DNA of 64,000 nucleotides, from positions 62,001 to 126,000 of the IMG/VR virus record IMGVR_UViG_3300042868_007959. One strand, given 5' to 3'. The DNA comes from a virus. Positions within the stretch are counted from its first letter, which is position 1; every line of letters begins with the position of its first letter. Both the position numbers and the translations under genes were made by a program. Positions 37,794 to 47,049 of this stretch are shown in pieces. The notes under the pieces were generated by a model that saw nothing but the letters and a program-made list of their open reading frames with translations, made no database searches and was not told where the DNA came from.

Positions 37794-38192
37794 GTGGAGA
37801 TGGAGGGAGTCGAACCCTCGTCCAATCAAATTGCCATTAAAAATTCATTCACAAGCTTAGTTCATTTTTCTTAATGAACAAAATATTTGGTTTTATTTAT
37901 AACATGGTTACCAACAACCCTGTTTCGATAATTGTTTAGAGAGTTTTACCGTCAACTCTATTTTTTACACCTTTCTGTTTCTAGGTAAGTGTGACCCACC
38001 GATTAAACTAATTCCATTAATTCAATCTCTTCAACCACCGCTGAGCGAGTGATAGAAGTTGGGATACTCATCATATCCTCTGTGTTGTATGCGTTTGCAT
38101 TTATATTTTGATAGGTGTTTAAGGGTTTCCATCTAACCCTGCTTGCATCATTTCAAACTCAACCTTTGACTGTCAAATCCAAAACCATCCCC
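37794..38192 (-). ncRNA. ssrA: Phage tmRNA (transfer-messenger RNA)
   Basis: About 399 nt. The 5' end GGGGATGGTTTTGGATTTGAC and the 3' end with T arm and CATCTCC plus discriminator A form the tRNA-like domain (GGGGATG/CATCTCC). No CCA is encoded. The likely tag frame starts GCA AAC GCA TAC (ANAY) near 38099 and stays open for 31 codons to a TAA near 38004, ending ELMELV rather than the usual LAA. RNA identity is sure; the tag reading is inference. Confidence 0.92.
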
Positions 38193-38318
38193 AGTTTTCA
38201 AAGAACTTTTCTTTATTTTATCTTTAGTGTATAATATTCTATCCATCCATTCTCTATCATCATAACGATCTTTTTCTCTATATTTTTCGTCTTCGTATAT
38301 TTTTTTAGATGCTCCCAT
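38148..38318 (-). CDS. Small charged ORF reading into the tmRNA (56 aa)
   Basis: ATG at 38318, MGASKKIYEDEKYREKDRYD, continuing across the boxA-like site into the first 45 bases of the tmRNA, where it stops at TGA. The N-terminal half looks like real protein; the C-terminal end is probably forced by overlap. Could be a leader gene of the tmRNA transcript. Confidence 0.45.
   Translation of the reverse strand: MGASKKIYEDEKYREKDRYDDREWMDRILYTKDKIKKSSLKTGDGFGFDSQRLSLK
38193..38207 (-). promoter_or_regulatory. boxA-like element at the tmRNA 5' end
   Basis: Minus-strand AGTTCTTTGAAAACT directly abuts the tmRNA 5' end. It matches the Bacillus-type rRNA boxA core nearly exactly. Confidence 0.6.
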
Positions 38319-38386
38319 ATTTAACACTTATTATATATATACAAATATATATACTTTTTTCCATAAAAACAAATATTTATAATAAA

Positions 38387-38719
38387 ATGTCATTAAAATT
38401 TTTAAATATAATAAACGAAGAAAAAGAAAGTTGCAAATATCAGATTCGTGATATAGGTGGTGACGTATATTATAAAAAATGTAAGGGTAATTCTAAATGG
38501 ATCTTTACTGATGAGGTGGACTTCTTAAAGAACTCTAAAAAATCTAATATAGAAAAATGGGAGAAACCTAAAGAAAAAAAATCCAAAATTAGACAATTAG
38601 ATGTCCCACAAAAAAAAGGGAATAAATTAGAAGATTTAAAAATCTATTATACTAATCTATCCCCAGATAATTATGAAATCAAAATAGAAGGTGGTAAAAT
38701 TATAATTCTTCCATCTTAA
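38387..38719 (+). CDS. Hypothetical basic protein, possible virion protein
   Basis: 110 aa from the Met at 38387 (the longer frame upstream is AT-rich non-coding sequence). Starts MSLKFLNIINEEKESCKYQ, with an INE motif like other leader peptides here; then Lys-rich. Plus-strand gene between minus-strand neighbours, overlapping the convergent gene by 20 bases. Confidence 0.65.
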   Translation: MSLKFLNIINEEKESCKYQIRDIGGDVYYKKCKGNSKWIFTDEVDFLKNSKKSNIEKWEKPKEKKSKIRQLDVPQKKGNKLEDLKIYYTNLSPDNYEIKIEGGKIIILPS

Positions 38720-38978
38720 TTTCTAAATCTTTAAAAGAATCATAATCGAATAAATCACTTTTCAAAAGATCAAAAACATCTTTAATCATTTTACCTTGCG
38801 TTTTATGATCTAAACCCTCACAAGCAATTTTAGTAGTCATAACTAATCCACTAACCATAATTGATAATAACTCAAATTTTGTTGGTCCTGAATCACCTTC
38901 ATACATTTCAAAATTTAAATATAATCTACCGTCTTCTTTTACTTCAGAAACAATAGTAACTTTTTTTTTACCTTTCAT
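38700..38978 (-). CDS. Hypothetical protein (92 aa)
   Basis: Starts MKGKKKVTIVSEVKEDGRLYL; beta then helix. No family recognised. Confidence 0.6.
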   Translation of the reverse strand: MKGKKKVTIVSEVKEDGRLYLNFEMYEGDSGPTKFELLSIMVSGLVMTTKIACEGLDHKTQGKMIKDVFDLLKSDLFDYDSFKDLEIKMEEL

Positions 38979-38979
38979 C

Positions 38980-39468
38980 TTAAACGATTTCTTCGATTAT
39001 ACCAATTAATTCACTAACAACTAATAAAGTTGTTGCAACAATTAAGTTATATGGTATAAAACAATACCCAACTATCCTAACACCAGATTTAATAAAAGAT
39101 ATTATCTGATGCCACTTTTGATTTGGTATCTTATCAATGTCTTTATCACTTTTATAATATTCCACTTTTTGTATCATTTTATCCCTATAAGAATTTAATG
39201 GGTTCTTTTTACCCGTCAATTCCTCATAAAAAGGATTTAACTCACCAGTTTGTGGATCGTGTGTGGGAATCTCAAAATTAGTTTTCCAATTAGAAGATTC
39301 ATTATCATTTAAATTAGATGCGATTTCAATATTACTTAAAACTACCCCAACATTTTCATAGTTAGGTACTGGTGTATTAAGTATCTCTTCTGATAAGACA
39401 TCAAATAATCTTTTAACATCCTCACCAATAAATTCTAATCTTCTTTTATAATCATTTTCTCTTTTCAT
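38980..39468 (-). CDS. Hypothetical protein with C-terminal hydrophobic helices (162 aa)
   Basis: N-terminal half soluble (TNFEIPTHDPQTGELNPFYEE); C-terminal 35 residues hydrophobic (GYCFIPYNLIVATTLLVV). No family recognised. Confidence 0.65.
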   Translation of the reverse strand: MKRENDYKRRLEFIGEDVKRLFDVLSEEILNTPVPNYENVGVVLSNIEIASNLNDNESSNWKTNFEIPTHDPQTGELNPFYEELTGKKNPLNSYRDKMIQKVEYYKSDKDIDKIPNQKWHQIISFIKSGVRIVGYCFIPYNLIVATTLLVVSELIGIIEEIV

Positions 39469-39847
39469 AAGGTTCTTTCATTTGAATTTTAATCATCAAA
39501 CTTGTTACTTCTTCAGGTGATAACCAACCCTCAACCTCTATACTATCATCAGAAAGAGGAAACCCTACCTCAAATGTTTTAACACCATCACCATATAAAC
39601 CTTGACCACCACCAATTACAGAAGCATAGTGTCCATTGTCGAAATTTAATACCGACTGAACTGCACCTTCCATCCATTCATTTCCGTGTTTCCCAAATTT
39701 TAAATCGGAAAACGTTTTAAGATCGTTAGGATATAATTCTTTAATGAAATTAAAATCATAACCCATTTCATTATGTAAAATACTAAATTTTTCGTAGTTA
39801 GGTTTACCACTCAAATAATCTAATAATTTTTGTGTCAGTTTTTCCAT
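39452..39847 (-). CDS. Hypothetical protein (131 aa)
   Basis: Contains NGHYASVIGGGQGLYGDGV and FEVGFPLSD. I recall similar phage hypotheticals but cannot name a function. Overlaps the downstream gene. Confidence 0.65.
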   Translation of the reverse strand: MEKLTQKLLDYLSGKPNYEKFSILHNEMGYDFNFIKELYPNDLKTFSDLKFGKHGNEWMEGAVQSVLNFDNGHYASVIGGGQGLYGDGVKTFEVGFPLSDDSIEVEGWLSPEEVTSLMIKIQMKEPYEKRK

Positions 39848-39897
39848 AGTTTAAAATTATTGGTAAATATAAGTAAAATAGTTTAATAAAAAAAATT

Positions 39898-40323
39898 TTA
39901 TTGTAAATTATTAATCTTATCATAAATTTTATGGAGTGTATTATCTATCTGAGATTTAATCTGATTTTCATACATTATCCTTTCCTCATCCACTTTTTTA
40001 TCAAAATGGTTAACTAATTTAACTATATCTTTTTTGGGTAATGTAATTACATAATGATATACGTGATTAGTTATTTCAACTTTACTATCTTCCATTATCA
40101 CAAAAATATCAATAGTTTTATTCACTAGATATCTCTTATTAGATAATGGGGCAATTGTATATTTAGTATCTTTGTGATTTATAGTCTTTCTAACTATTGC
40201 AGTACATATAGCTTCATAACCTGTATATTCAAACTTATCTTTAAAAATAGATGCTTCAAATAATTTATAGTTAACAACTATTTTTTTAAGTTTTTTTCTT
40301 AAATAATTTTTAAACCAACCCAT
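39898..40323 (-). CDS. Hypothetical protein (141 aa)
   Basis: Basic start (MGWFKNYLRKKLKKIVVNYK) and a helical end; next gene on the transcript after the methyltransferase. No family recognised. Confidence 0.6.
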   Translation of the reverse strand: MGWFKNYLRKKLKKIVVNYKLFEASIFKDKFEYTGYEAICTAIVRKTINHKDTKYTIAPLSNKRYLVNKTIDIFVIMEDSKVEITNHVYHYVITLPKKDIVKLVNHFDKKVDEERIMYENQIKSQIDNTLHKIYDKINNLQ

Positions 40324-40324
40324 A

Positions 40325-41230
40325 TTATTTATTTTCTTTATAAAGTTTCAATAGTCTTTCTTTAGCGTAATCACAATAATCCTCAACTAAATCAATCCCT
40401 ATATACTGTCTTCCCATTTTAGATGACGCATACGGTGTAGTTCCTGTACCTGAAAAATTATCTAAAACAATATCATTCGGTTTAGAATATAAGTCAATAA
40501 AATAATTTGCGAACTCTGTTGAGAAAGTTGCTTCGTGTCCTTCTACTTTACCATCATTATTTTTAGCCTCTATAAAATTATAATAGGTATTAAAATATTT
40601 TTGTCCTGTTTTAGAAAGTGACGATACTATTTTATTGGTGGCAAAATTAGGTGTTTTCGCAAATATATAAACCATCTCAACAATTCTAGTTAACCTATTT
40701 GGTTGACCACTTAATGGTACACAAGATTTCTTTTTCCAAGCTGCGGTATCATATATCTCTAATGAAGTGTTTTCAAATACTTCGTTAATTAATAGATAGG
40801 GTAACGATGGATTAAATGTAGTGTAACTATAATTAAATACGATTACACCATCATCAGTTAATATCCTTTCATATTGTTTAAAAACATCTATTAACCAACT
40901 AATGTATTCTTTAACAGGTTGGTTATCCTTTATAAGGTCTTTCGCACCTGGATATTTATGATTATCTTTTCTTATAGATGCTAAATAGGGTGGAGATGTT
41001 AAAATTAAATTAATACTCTTATCTTTAATTTTTTTCATTGTCTCAACAGTATCTCCACAGTATATCTGATTGGTTATTAATCCAACATCTACAGAATTAA
41101 CAACATTAGTTACTTCTTCAGTAGTGTCAACAATAACGTCATTTTGTTTATCGATAATAATTTTTTCCATAGTAATTTCATCAAACAAACTTAATTGTTC
41201 ATTTTTTCTTTTTTTAGGTATTCTTCCCAT
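40325..41230 (-). CDS. DNA methyltransferase, beta-class (TSPPY)
   Basis: 301 aa. TSPPYLASI near residue 90, then DNFSGTGTTPYASSKMGRQYIGID near 255-278. N4-cytosine or N6-adenine type. Shares order and class with 20558..21310 but is a different sequence. No restriction enzyme next to it. Confidence 0.88.
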   Translation of the reverse strand: MGRIPKKRKNEQLSLFDEITMEKIIIDKQNDVIVDTTEEVTNVVNSVDVGLITNQIYCGDTVETMKKIKDKSINLILTSPPYLASIRKDNHKYPGAKDLIKDNQPVKEYISWLIDVFKQYERILTDDGVIVFNYSYTTFNPSLPYLLINEVFENTSLEIYDTAAWKKKSCVPLSGQPNRLTRIVEMVYIFAKTPNFATNKIVSSLSKTGQKYFNTYYNFIEAKNNDGKVEGHEATFSTEFANYFIDLYSKPNDIVLDNFSGTGTTPYASSKMGRQYIGIDLVEDYCDYAKERLLKLYKENK

Positions 41231-41235
41231 AATAA

Positions 41236-42144
41236 TTAAAATATATGTTTAAATAAATCTAACTGAGTCCCATATGGTGGTAATATATATTTGTTTTCAC
41301 CATAATTCATAATGAGGATTTCTTGACCCATATTTTGTTTAACCCCACTTTTAGCGGCTGCCGCCTTTGCAAACTCTTTTGTTTCCCAAACATAATCGTT
41401 TTTAGGGAACCATTCCCTAAGTAATGGGAAATCATAATAACTTAAAGAGAATTTACCCTTTATAGATTTTAACGAAATTGCTAACCTTTCGTGATCACTT
41501 CTATCAAAATCATGATTAGAATAATAATTTTCTGTTTTCCAATAAGGTGGATCCACATAAAAATAAGTTGTTTCTGAATCATACTTCTGTATTACATCAT
41601 TAAAATCTAAATTTTCAACAAATGAAATCCTATCAAAGTGTTCTCTATATTTTGGATCTTTTAATTTGTCCATAAAAATTAAAATCTTACATCTATATTT
41701 ACCTTTATAATCCATATAATTAGATGTTTCAGGTTTAGATCCAGAAAATATTTGTGTTAAGACATACACATATTTTGCAGCAATTTCATATTTATTTTCT
41801 TCAGTAATTGGAATACCAAAGGAACCGAATAATTCCTTTTGGTATTCCGCAAACATTTCTGAATAAATTTGAGGTGTTTCTGATATACCTAATTGTTGGC
41901 AAGGATAGTTTGAAAGTTCATCCCATAACCTATCATAGTCTTTACAACAATTTAATAGATTCGCATTTAACCCATTAAAATCATTATAGACAACTGTTTT
42001 AAGATTTGGGTACTTTTTCAAATCCATCTTAAAGAATACCCAAAACATACCACTAAATGGTTCAACATATGTTTCTATGTCTTCTGAAATAAATGGAACG
42101 ATCCATTTAGATATTCTCGCCTTACCTCCAATATAACTTATCAT
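41236..42144 (-). CDS. dam: DNA adenine methyltransferase, Dam/D12 type
   Basis: 302 aa. ISYIGGKARISKWI (2-15), YVEPFSGMFW (26-35) and the catalytic FYVDPPYW (about 195-202) follow the D12 alpha-class order. Probably methylates adenine in phage DNA to avoid host restriction. Six bases upstream of the beta-class gene, so the two are likely co-expressed. Confidence 0.9.
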   Translation of the reverse strand: MISYIGGKARISKWIVPFISEDIETYVEPFSGMFWVFFKMDLKKYPNLKTVVYNDFNGLNANLLNCCKDYDRLWDELSNYPCQQLGISETPQIYSEMFAEYQKELFGSFGIPITEENKYEIAAKYVYVLTQIFSGSKPETSNYMDYKGKYRCKILIFMDKLKDPKYREHFDRISFVENLDFNDVIQKYDSETTYFYVDPPYWKTENYYSNHDFDRSDHERLAISLKSIKGKFSLSYYDFPLLREWFPKNDYVWETKEFAKAAAAKSGVKQNMGQEILIMNYGENKYILPPYGTQLDLFKHIF

Positions 42145-42353
42145 TAGTCTCTTCTACTTTTTTCGATATGCATTTTTATTCTCTCAACTTTTTGAAGTAG
42201 GAATTCTCTATCTTCACTACTGAGTTCAATGGTTTCTGACCATTTCATTCCTAACACACTCATCAACTCCCAATTCTTTTCTTGTATCGATAAAGTGGGA
42301 TCTGTAGCGAGTTTATTTATCGTATTTTCATTATTTGACTGCATCTTCTTCAA
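42144..42353 (-). CDS. Hypothetical protein (69 aa)
   Basis: Starts MKKMQSNNENTINKLATDP, helical; overlaps the Dam-like gene by one base. No family recognised. Confidence 0.6.
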   Translation of the reverse strand: MKKMQSNNENTINKLATDPTLSIQEKNWELMSVLGMKWSETIELSSEDREFLLQKVERIKMHIEKSRRD

Positions 42354-42756
42354 TTTGTTTTTGTTCTAAAAGTACTGAGATACTTTCTTTTATTGACTGG
42401 TACGTATCTATACCGTATTTTCTTAATACCCCACTAAATGTACTTACATCAGGATTGATAATTGTAATTTTATCTTTATCCATATCATATACAATCTTAG
42501 CTAAAAGATCATTTACGACATATTCTTTTTGGGTGTCCTCCAACTGATCAAATATTGGTTCGTTAACTTGAATTATGATATCATAATCAGTCATATATTT
42601 TACAATATCTTGTGATTTATTTACCAAACCAAAATCTTTCTTTATTTTGTTATTAGATAAGATTTTAATTTTAATAAATTTAGGAATGGAACTTTCATTA
42701 ATGTGTTTTTGAAACAATTCCAAAGTGTCTTCAAAAACTTCTTCAAATTTTGACAT
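42331..42756 (-). CDS. Hypothetical protein (141 aa)
   Basis: Contains NEPIFDQLEDTQKEYVVNDLLA and KITIINPDVSTFSGVLRKYG, a pattern I have seen annotated as a phage putative hydrolase or hypothetical. Function unknown. Confidence 0.65.
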   Translation of the reverse strand: MSKFEEVFEDTLELFQKHINESSIPKFIKIKILSNNKIKKDFGLVNKSQDIVKYMTDYDIIIQVNEPIFDQLEDTQKEYVVNDLLAKIVYDMDKDKITIINPDVSTFSGVLRKYGIDTYQSIKESISVLLEQKQIEEDAVK

Positions 42757-42811
42757 ATTTTTTTATTTTTTAATTATTAATGGACAATATTAATCATTTA
42801 TTTTCATAATA

Positions 42812-43807
42812 TCAAATTTTTAATGATTTTATTTTTTCTTTTTCTTCTTTATCTATATTTGAAGGTATGTCAACCCATATTTCTAATAACATATCCCCTG
42901 TCATATTATCCCTTACAAACCCTTTATTAGGAACTCTTAACATTGTACCTACTTTAGTACCTGAAGATATTTTAAATCTTATTTTTTTATCCATAGTATC
43001 TACCTCAATAGAATCATTACCTAATACTAAATCCTTATAGGAAAGATTTACTTTCTGGTATATGTCTAATCCCACCCTTTTAAATTTTTCATGTAGAATT
43101 TGTACTACATTAATTAATAAGTCACCTTCTAAACCATTCCTAATTGCGTTACCCATATTATAAACTCTCAATGTTTCACCATCCATAATTCCTTTAGGTG
43201 TATCAAATTCAAATGTCTTATCTTCTTTAATTACACCATTACCTACACAGGTACCACATTTTTTTGTAATTATATTCCCTTCACCATTACACTTAGGACA
43301 GTGAACAGTACTCTGCATTTTACCAAATGGGGTATTCTGAACTTGATTAACCATACCAATCCCATTACAAGTGTCACAACTAATACTATCACCACCAGTC
43401 CCACCACAAGGTGTACATTTTACAAATTTTTTATATATAATTTTTTTATTCGACCCATTATATATTTCTTCTAAAGTGAGTTTAAGATTTATCCTTATGT
43501 CCCCGCCTTTGGATCTCCTATTCTTAATACTACCGTAAAAAGAGGATAATATGTCTTCCATATTATCACCAGCAAATGGATTAGTCCTACCATCTGCAGT
43601 ACCAAACCTATCATAATTTAATTTTTTTTCTTTATCGGACAATACCGAATACGCTTCCGCAATAGATTTAAATTTTTCTTCTGACTCTTTATTATCTGGA
43701 TTTAGATCTGGATGATGTTCTTTAGATAGTTTCCTATACGCCTTTTTTATTTCAGTTTCATCGGCATTTTTACCCACACCTAAAATATTATAATAATCTT
43801 TACTCAT
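42812..43807 (-). CDS. dnaJ: DnaJ-type co-chaperone
   Basis: 331 aa. J domain with the HPD tripeptide ([11 protein letters not shown], about 29-39), then four CxxCxG zinc repeats (CTPCGG, CDTCNG, CPKCNG, CGTCVG; about 130-190) and a C-terminal substrate-binding domain. No Gly/Phe-rich linker of normal length. Stimulates Hsp70 (DnaK) ATPase in the cytoplasm; phage copies can redirect the host chaperone. Confidence 0.95.
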   Translation of the reverse strand: MSKDYYNILGVGKNADETEIKKAYRKLSKEHHPDLNPDNKESEEKFKSIAEAYSVLSDKEKKLNYDRFGTADGRTNPFAGDNMEDILSSFYGSIKNRRSKGGDIRINLKLTLEEIYNGSNKKIIYKKFVKCTPCGGTGGDSISCDTCNGIGMVNQVQNTPFGKMQSTVHCPKCNGEGNIITKKCGTCVGNGVIKEDKTFEFDTPKGIMDGETLRVYNMGNAIRNGLEGDLLINVVQILHEKFKRVGLDIYQKVNLSYKDLVLGNDSIEVDTMDKKIRFKISSGTKVGTMLRVPNKGFVRDNMTGDMLLEIWVDIPSNIDKEEKEKIKSLKI

Positions 43808-43861
43808 TCTTTATATTTATTTTTTATAAATTATAAGTATTTTTAATTAAAAAATAAAGGT

Positions 43862-44512
43862 ATGGTGTATAGAATTATTATTACCCAGAATGGTAAGAAA
43901 AGAAAAATACTTTATGAGGGGAGAAATGAGAATACTGCAAAGGAAAAATACTTTTCCTCAAAAGATGAAAATATAGTTTTATTACCTAAAAAAAACAATA
44001 CATATAAGAAAATTAAACCAGTGAGTTTTGAAATTCTTTTATTGAAAGAAAAGGAATGGAATGATGTGGATTACTTTGATAGGGATGACTTAGGTAGAAC
44101 TATACCTGTAACATTAAATAGTGATAAATGGAACTTAATACATAAATCAGAATATTTTTATGAGGAGAAATTTAGTGTGTTTGGTTATAAAGAAAGGATG
44201 GACACTAAAAAAATATTAAAACTTTTTTTACTTAATAGAACTAAAGAAGATAAAATTAAACAAGTTAATTACATTAACAATAAATTATTAATATATCAGA
44301 ATTATGATTTTGATATAATTATCTGTAAAAATTCTTATGATACTAAAAGACTATACAATGTCCTTATTGAATTTTGTGAAACGAATAATGTGGATAACAT
44401 TTTATTTACGGGATCAGTAAATAAAAAAAATAGGACTAAAACTTATAAAAGAATTGTAGAAAAAACTGGGTGGACAATTAATAAAACTTATAGATCATCC
44501 ACCCGTCCTTAA
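43862..44512 (+). CDS. Hypothetical protein (216 aa)
   Basis: Starts MVYRIIITQNGKKRKILYEG and contains DDLGRTIPVTLNSDKWNLI; C-terminal part resembles a nucleotide-binding alpha/beta pattern (DFDIIICKNSYDTKRL, NVDNILFTG). Plus-strand, convergent with the next gene with no gap. Similar proteins occur in many Bacteroidetes phage genomes as I recall; function unknown. Confidence 0.7.
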   Translation: MVYRIIITQNGKKRKILYEGRNENTAKEKYFSSKDENIVLLPKKNNTYKKIKPVSFEILLLKEKEWNDVDYFDRDDLGRTIPVTLNSDKWNLIHKSEYFYEEKFSVFGYKERMDTKKILKLFLLNRTKEDKIKQVNYINNKLLIYQNYDFDIIICKNSYDTKRLYNVLIEFCETNNVDNILFTGSVNKKNRTKTYKRIVEKTGWTINKTYRSSTRP

Positions 44513-44986
44513 TTATTCTACTCCCACTTGAAATTTATTTGATATATCCTCAATTAAATCATTAAGTCTATCAAACTCACTCTCATCTTTAATGTGGACA
44601 GGGTTAATACACTTAATTTCTTCCTTATCATCGGTAGGTAAAAAGAATAGTCTAACTTCATCCCCTTTATTTTCCAAATAGGTTCTCACACTCTCACCAT
44701 AAGTTTCTATCATCTCCCTATTGGCAAATAAATCTCTCTGTAAGTAAAAAACTAAAATTAAAGGTGTGTAACTACTATTTTGTGTTTTAAATTTCTCTAA
44801 CGTAACGTATTCGATATCCTTAGTCGATACATCATATGTTTCACTTAACATATTTTCTTTTTGAGTTCTATCTTCTTCACCAACCGCATCTTTACATTCG
44901 ATAGGATTTCCGTTATCATCATTTACATAAATTAAATAATGTCTAATCCCTTTTTCTAATCTGTTATTTTTAGTAACAATTTTCAT
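44513..44986 (-). CDS. Hypothetical protein (157 aa)
   Basis: Contains LILVFYLQRDLFANREMIETYGESVRTYLENKGDEV, read here as separate short motifs: a beta strand then helices. Stop abuts the stop of the plus-strand neighbour. No family recognised. Confidence 0.65.
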   Translation of the reverse strand: MKIVTKNNRLEKGIRHYLIYVNDDNGNPIECKDAVGEEDRTQKENMLSETYDVSTKDIEYVTLEKFKTQNSSYTPLILVFYLQRDLFANREMIETYGESVRTYLENKGDEVRLFFLPTDDKEEIKCINPVHIKDESEFDRLNDLIEDISNKFQVGVE

Positions 44987-45064
44987 AAATTATATTTTGT
45001 CAATTTTATTATTTTAAATAATTTTAATAAAAATATTTTAAACTGTAAATGTTATAAAATAAAA

Positions 45065-45092
45065 AAGGGAAAGTATTTCTACTCTCCCTTTT
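45065..45092 (-). terminator. Terminator of the large ncRNA
   Basis: AAGGGA/TCCCTT stem with a 14-base loop, then six T on the minus strand. Confidence 0.85.
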
Positions 45093-45593
45093 AAATTTTG
45101 GTGTCGGAATGGTGATCCTTCTTTTATTTTCGGTGGTAGAGTACCCACCCTAAGTATTTTAATCCGTTCTAGTTCGGATGTCTTATTATTTAGTTGAGAC
45201 AAAACCAACTACTATTTTTTACTTGTAGTAAACAAGAGGTATGTTTTACGACCTAAAGTGTAGGGGTTTCCTACGTTTAAACTCTCCTATGGTCGCCACT
45301 TTATATTTTTTTTCGAGTAAAGTGGTAAAACTCTGATCTATCTGCTTTTTTTCTAGTAAGTGTTTGCAGAAACCATTCGTTTATCGGACTTAAAGGGAAT
45401 TCGTATATTCCCAATCCATTACACCTAATAACATTGTGGTATCGGAATTGTCTGACACTTTACATAACTCTGAGTGGTCCCCCGCTTTCACGGTTTACAC
45501 CCTTATGGTTATATGGGTTATCAAAGCCCCTCTTTCTTAGCTGAATTGTAGTTTTTTAATTTTGCTGCAATTATTCCTTAGCTACCACAAATA

Positions 45594-45607
45594 TTTTCAA
45601 AGAACTT
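45594..45607 (-). promoter_or_regulatory. boxA-like element heading the large ncRNA
   Basis: Minus-strand AGTTCTTTGAAAAT, nearly identical to the element at the tmRNA 5' end (38193). Confidence 0.55.
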
Positions 45608-45608
45608 A

Positions 45609-47024
45609 TTATACAGTTATTACACTATATCTTTTATCATTAACAGTATCCATCATTATGGATTCTGGTGTCATATTTTTACCCCCTAATAGAGACTTTA
45701 GTATTGATGGACTAAATCCCGAAACTAATGCAGTTCCGTTTTTATCAAACTCAACTGGAAAGTTACCACCACTAGAATTTAAATTCCAATATACTACATT
45801 AGGCATTTTATATCCTGCCTCTTTATACATTTCCTCAATCATCGATTGTGCACCCAAACTATTTCTTCTAGTTGCCTGATTGAATTGCATATCAGATAAA
45901 ATTAATATCTTAGTCGGCATAAATTCCTCACTAATATTATTGTTTTTTGCCTGAGTTAGAATTAAGTTAAATACTTTTTCTAAATTAGTACTCATACCCC
46001 AATCTGAACTTATTAATTGTGATAGTCTTTGTTCTAAACTACCTTTTAAATACTGTAATTCAGGACTTTCGGAAAATGTAATAAATGCATCTTTGAAGTT
46101 ACCTTCACTTCTTTCAGAAATATACATACCTAATGATACTGCAATATCCATACAAGTTAGGTTTGGGTTACCTCCCGCTGGACATTCCATAGACCCTGAA
46201 ACGTCAACAACTGGTAAAATTCTTTCTTCAGATCCCTCCATCCAATTAGGTAGTGACTCCCACTGTTTACTATTTACTACTTCATCACCACCCATCTTCA
46301 TAGATTTTATAATGTCGTATGGGTAAACCGCACCTGCATTAACTTTTGCAGTTCCTTCAATTAGAGAATTTTTATACTCCTCATATCTTTCAATATCATT
46401 TCTTTTAAATGATTTTTGGTATCTTGATGATGCCAATGAAGGAATTTTTGAGTAGTCGATTGATTCCCAATCTTTTGAACACATCTTAGTTTCTACAACA
46501 TTAGTTAAATCAACTAACATTTTTCTATATTGTTTAGGAGTAGTTTTAAATAATCTTCTAAGTTTATTTGCCACTTCACCTTTTCTAGGCATCCATTTTG
46601 CACAAAGTCCATCACCGTTAGTTAATGCGGTTTTGATAATTTCAAACATTTCATCCTCTAATTCGGTACCCATAAGGACTAATATATCATCCCATCTACC
46701 AAACTCTGAAATAAAATTTATATTTTTTCTAAGTGTTATAGGTGAGTTGACAGATAGATACTCAATAACGTCTCTAAATACTTTTCTTTCACCCGCACCA
46801 CTTCTAATATCTCTAACCCAAAAAAGTATTTTTGTTGCCACTAAAGGATTTTCTAAAAAGGCTTGATTAAAAAGTTTATTAACCAATTCTTTAGATTTTC
46901 CTCTCATCGCCCCAATAGCGAAAAATAAATCCACACACTTATTAAGTGTCGTAGGATTGGTAACCATACCATTATCGGTTAATGTTACATTTTGTTCTTC
47001 CGTATTAGTTAACTGAGTGTCCAT
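45609..47024 (-). CDS. Ro60/TROVE-like protein with vWA domain (DUF2828 type)
   Basis: 471 aa. The helical N-terminal part (VATKILFWVRDIRSGAGERK, FISEFGRWDDI) is TROVE/DUF2828-like and the C-terminal part is a von Willebrand A domain with MIDAS DVSGSM (about 275), later TNLEKVF and ILILSDMQF. Ro proteins bind structured RNA (Y RNA, misfolded rRNA) and work with nucleases. Here a long structured RNA follows the gene immediately. Own promoter at 47050-47081. Confidence 0.82.
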   Translation of the reverse strand: MDTQLTNTEEQNVTLTDNGMVTNPTTLNKCVDLFFAIGAMRGKSKELVNKLFNQAFLENPLVATKILFWVRDIRSGAGERKVFRDVIEYLSVNSPITLRKNINFISEFGRWDDILVLMGTELEDEMFEIIKTALTNGDGLCAKWMPRKGEVANKLRRLFKTTPKQYRKMLVDLTNVVETKMCSKDWESIDYSKIPSLASSRYQKSFKRNDIERYEEYKNSLIEGTAKVNAGAVYPYDIIKSMKMGGDEVVNSKQWESLPNWMEGSEERILPVVDVSGSMECPAGGNPNLTCMDIAVSLGMYISERSEGNFKDAFITFSESPELQYLKGSLEQRLSQLISSDWGMSTNLEKVFNLILTQAKNNNISEEFMPTKILILSDMQFNQATRRNSLGAQSMIEEMYKEAGYKMPNVVYWNLNSSGGNFPVEFDKNGTALVSGFSPSILKSLLGGKNMTPESIMMDTVNDKRYSVITV

Positions 47025-47049
47025 AATCTTTTTTTATCGTTTGTGAATG

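Larger units (their letters stand above)
45061..45607 (-). ncRNA. Large structured non-coding RNA (about 0.5 kb) downstream of Ro60-like gene
   Basis: No protein frame. It starts with a boxA-like element just after the TROVE gene stop and ends with a strong terminator (45065-45092). Clear hairpins: CCACTTTA/TAAAGTGG (45296-45325), GTAGG/CCTAC (45260-45274), GGGAAT/ATTCCC (45395-45412), GGTGG/CCACC (45132-45149), plus long-range pairing GGTGT/ACACC. Size, phage setting and ornate folding resemble ROOL/GOLLD-class RNAs; a Y-RNA-like partner of the Ro protein is the other idea. No RNase P, tRNA or tmRNA core seen. Confidence 0.7.

Noticed and set aside
45061-45607. RNase P RNA or 5S rRNA
   Set aside because: The RNase P core motifs are missing, and only a short GTGGCGACCATAG stretch recalls 5S; the length does not fit either.
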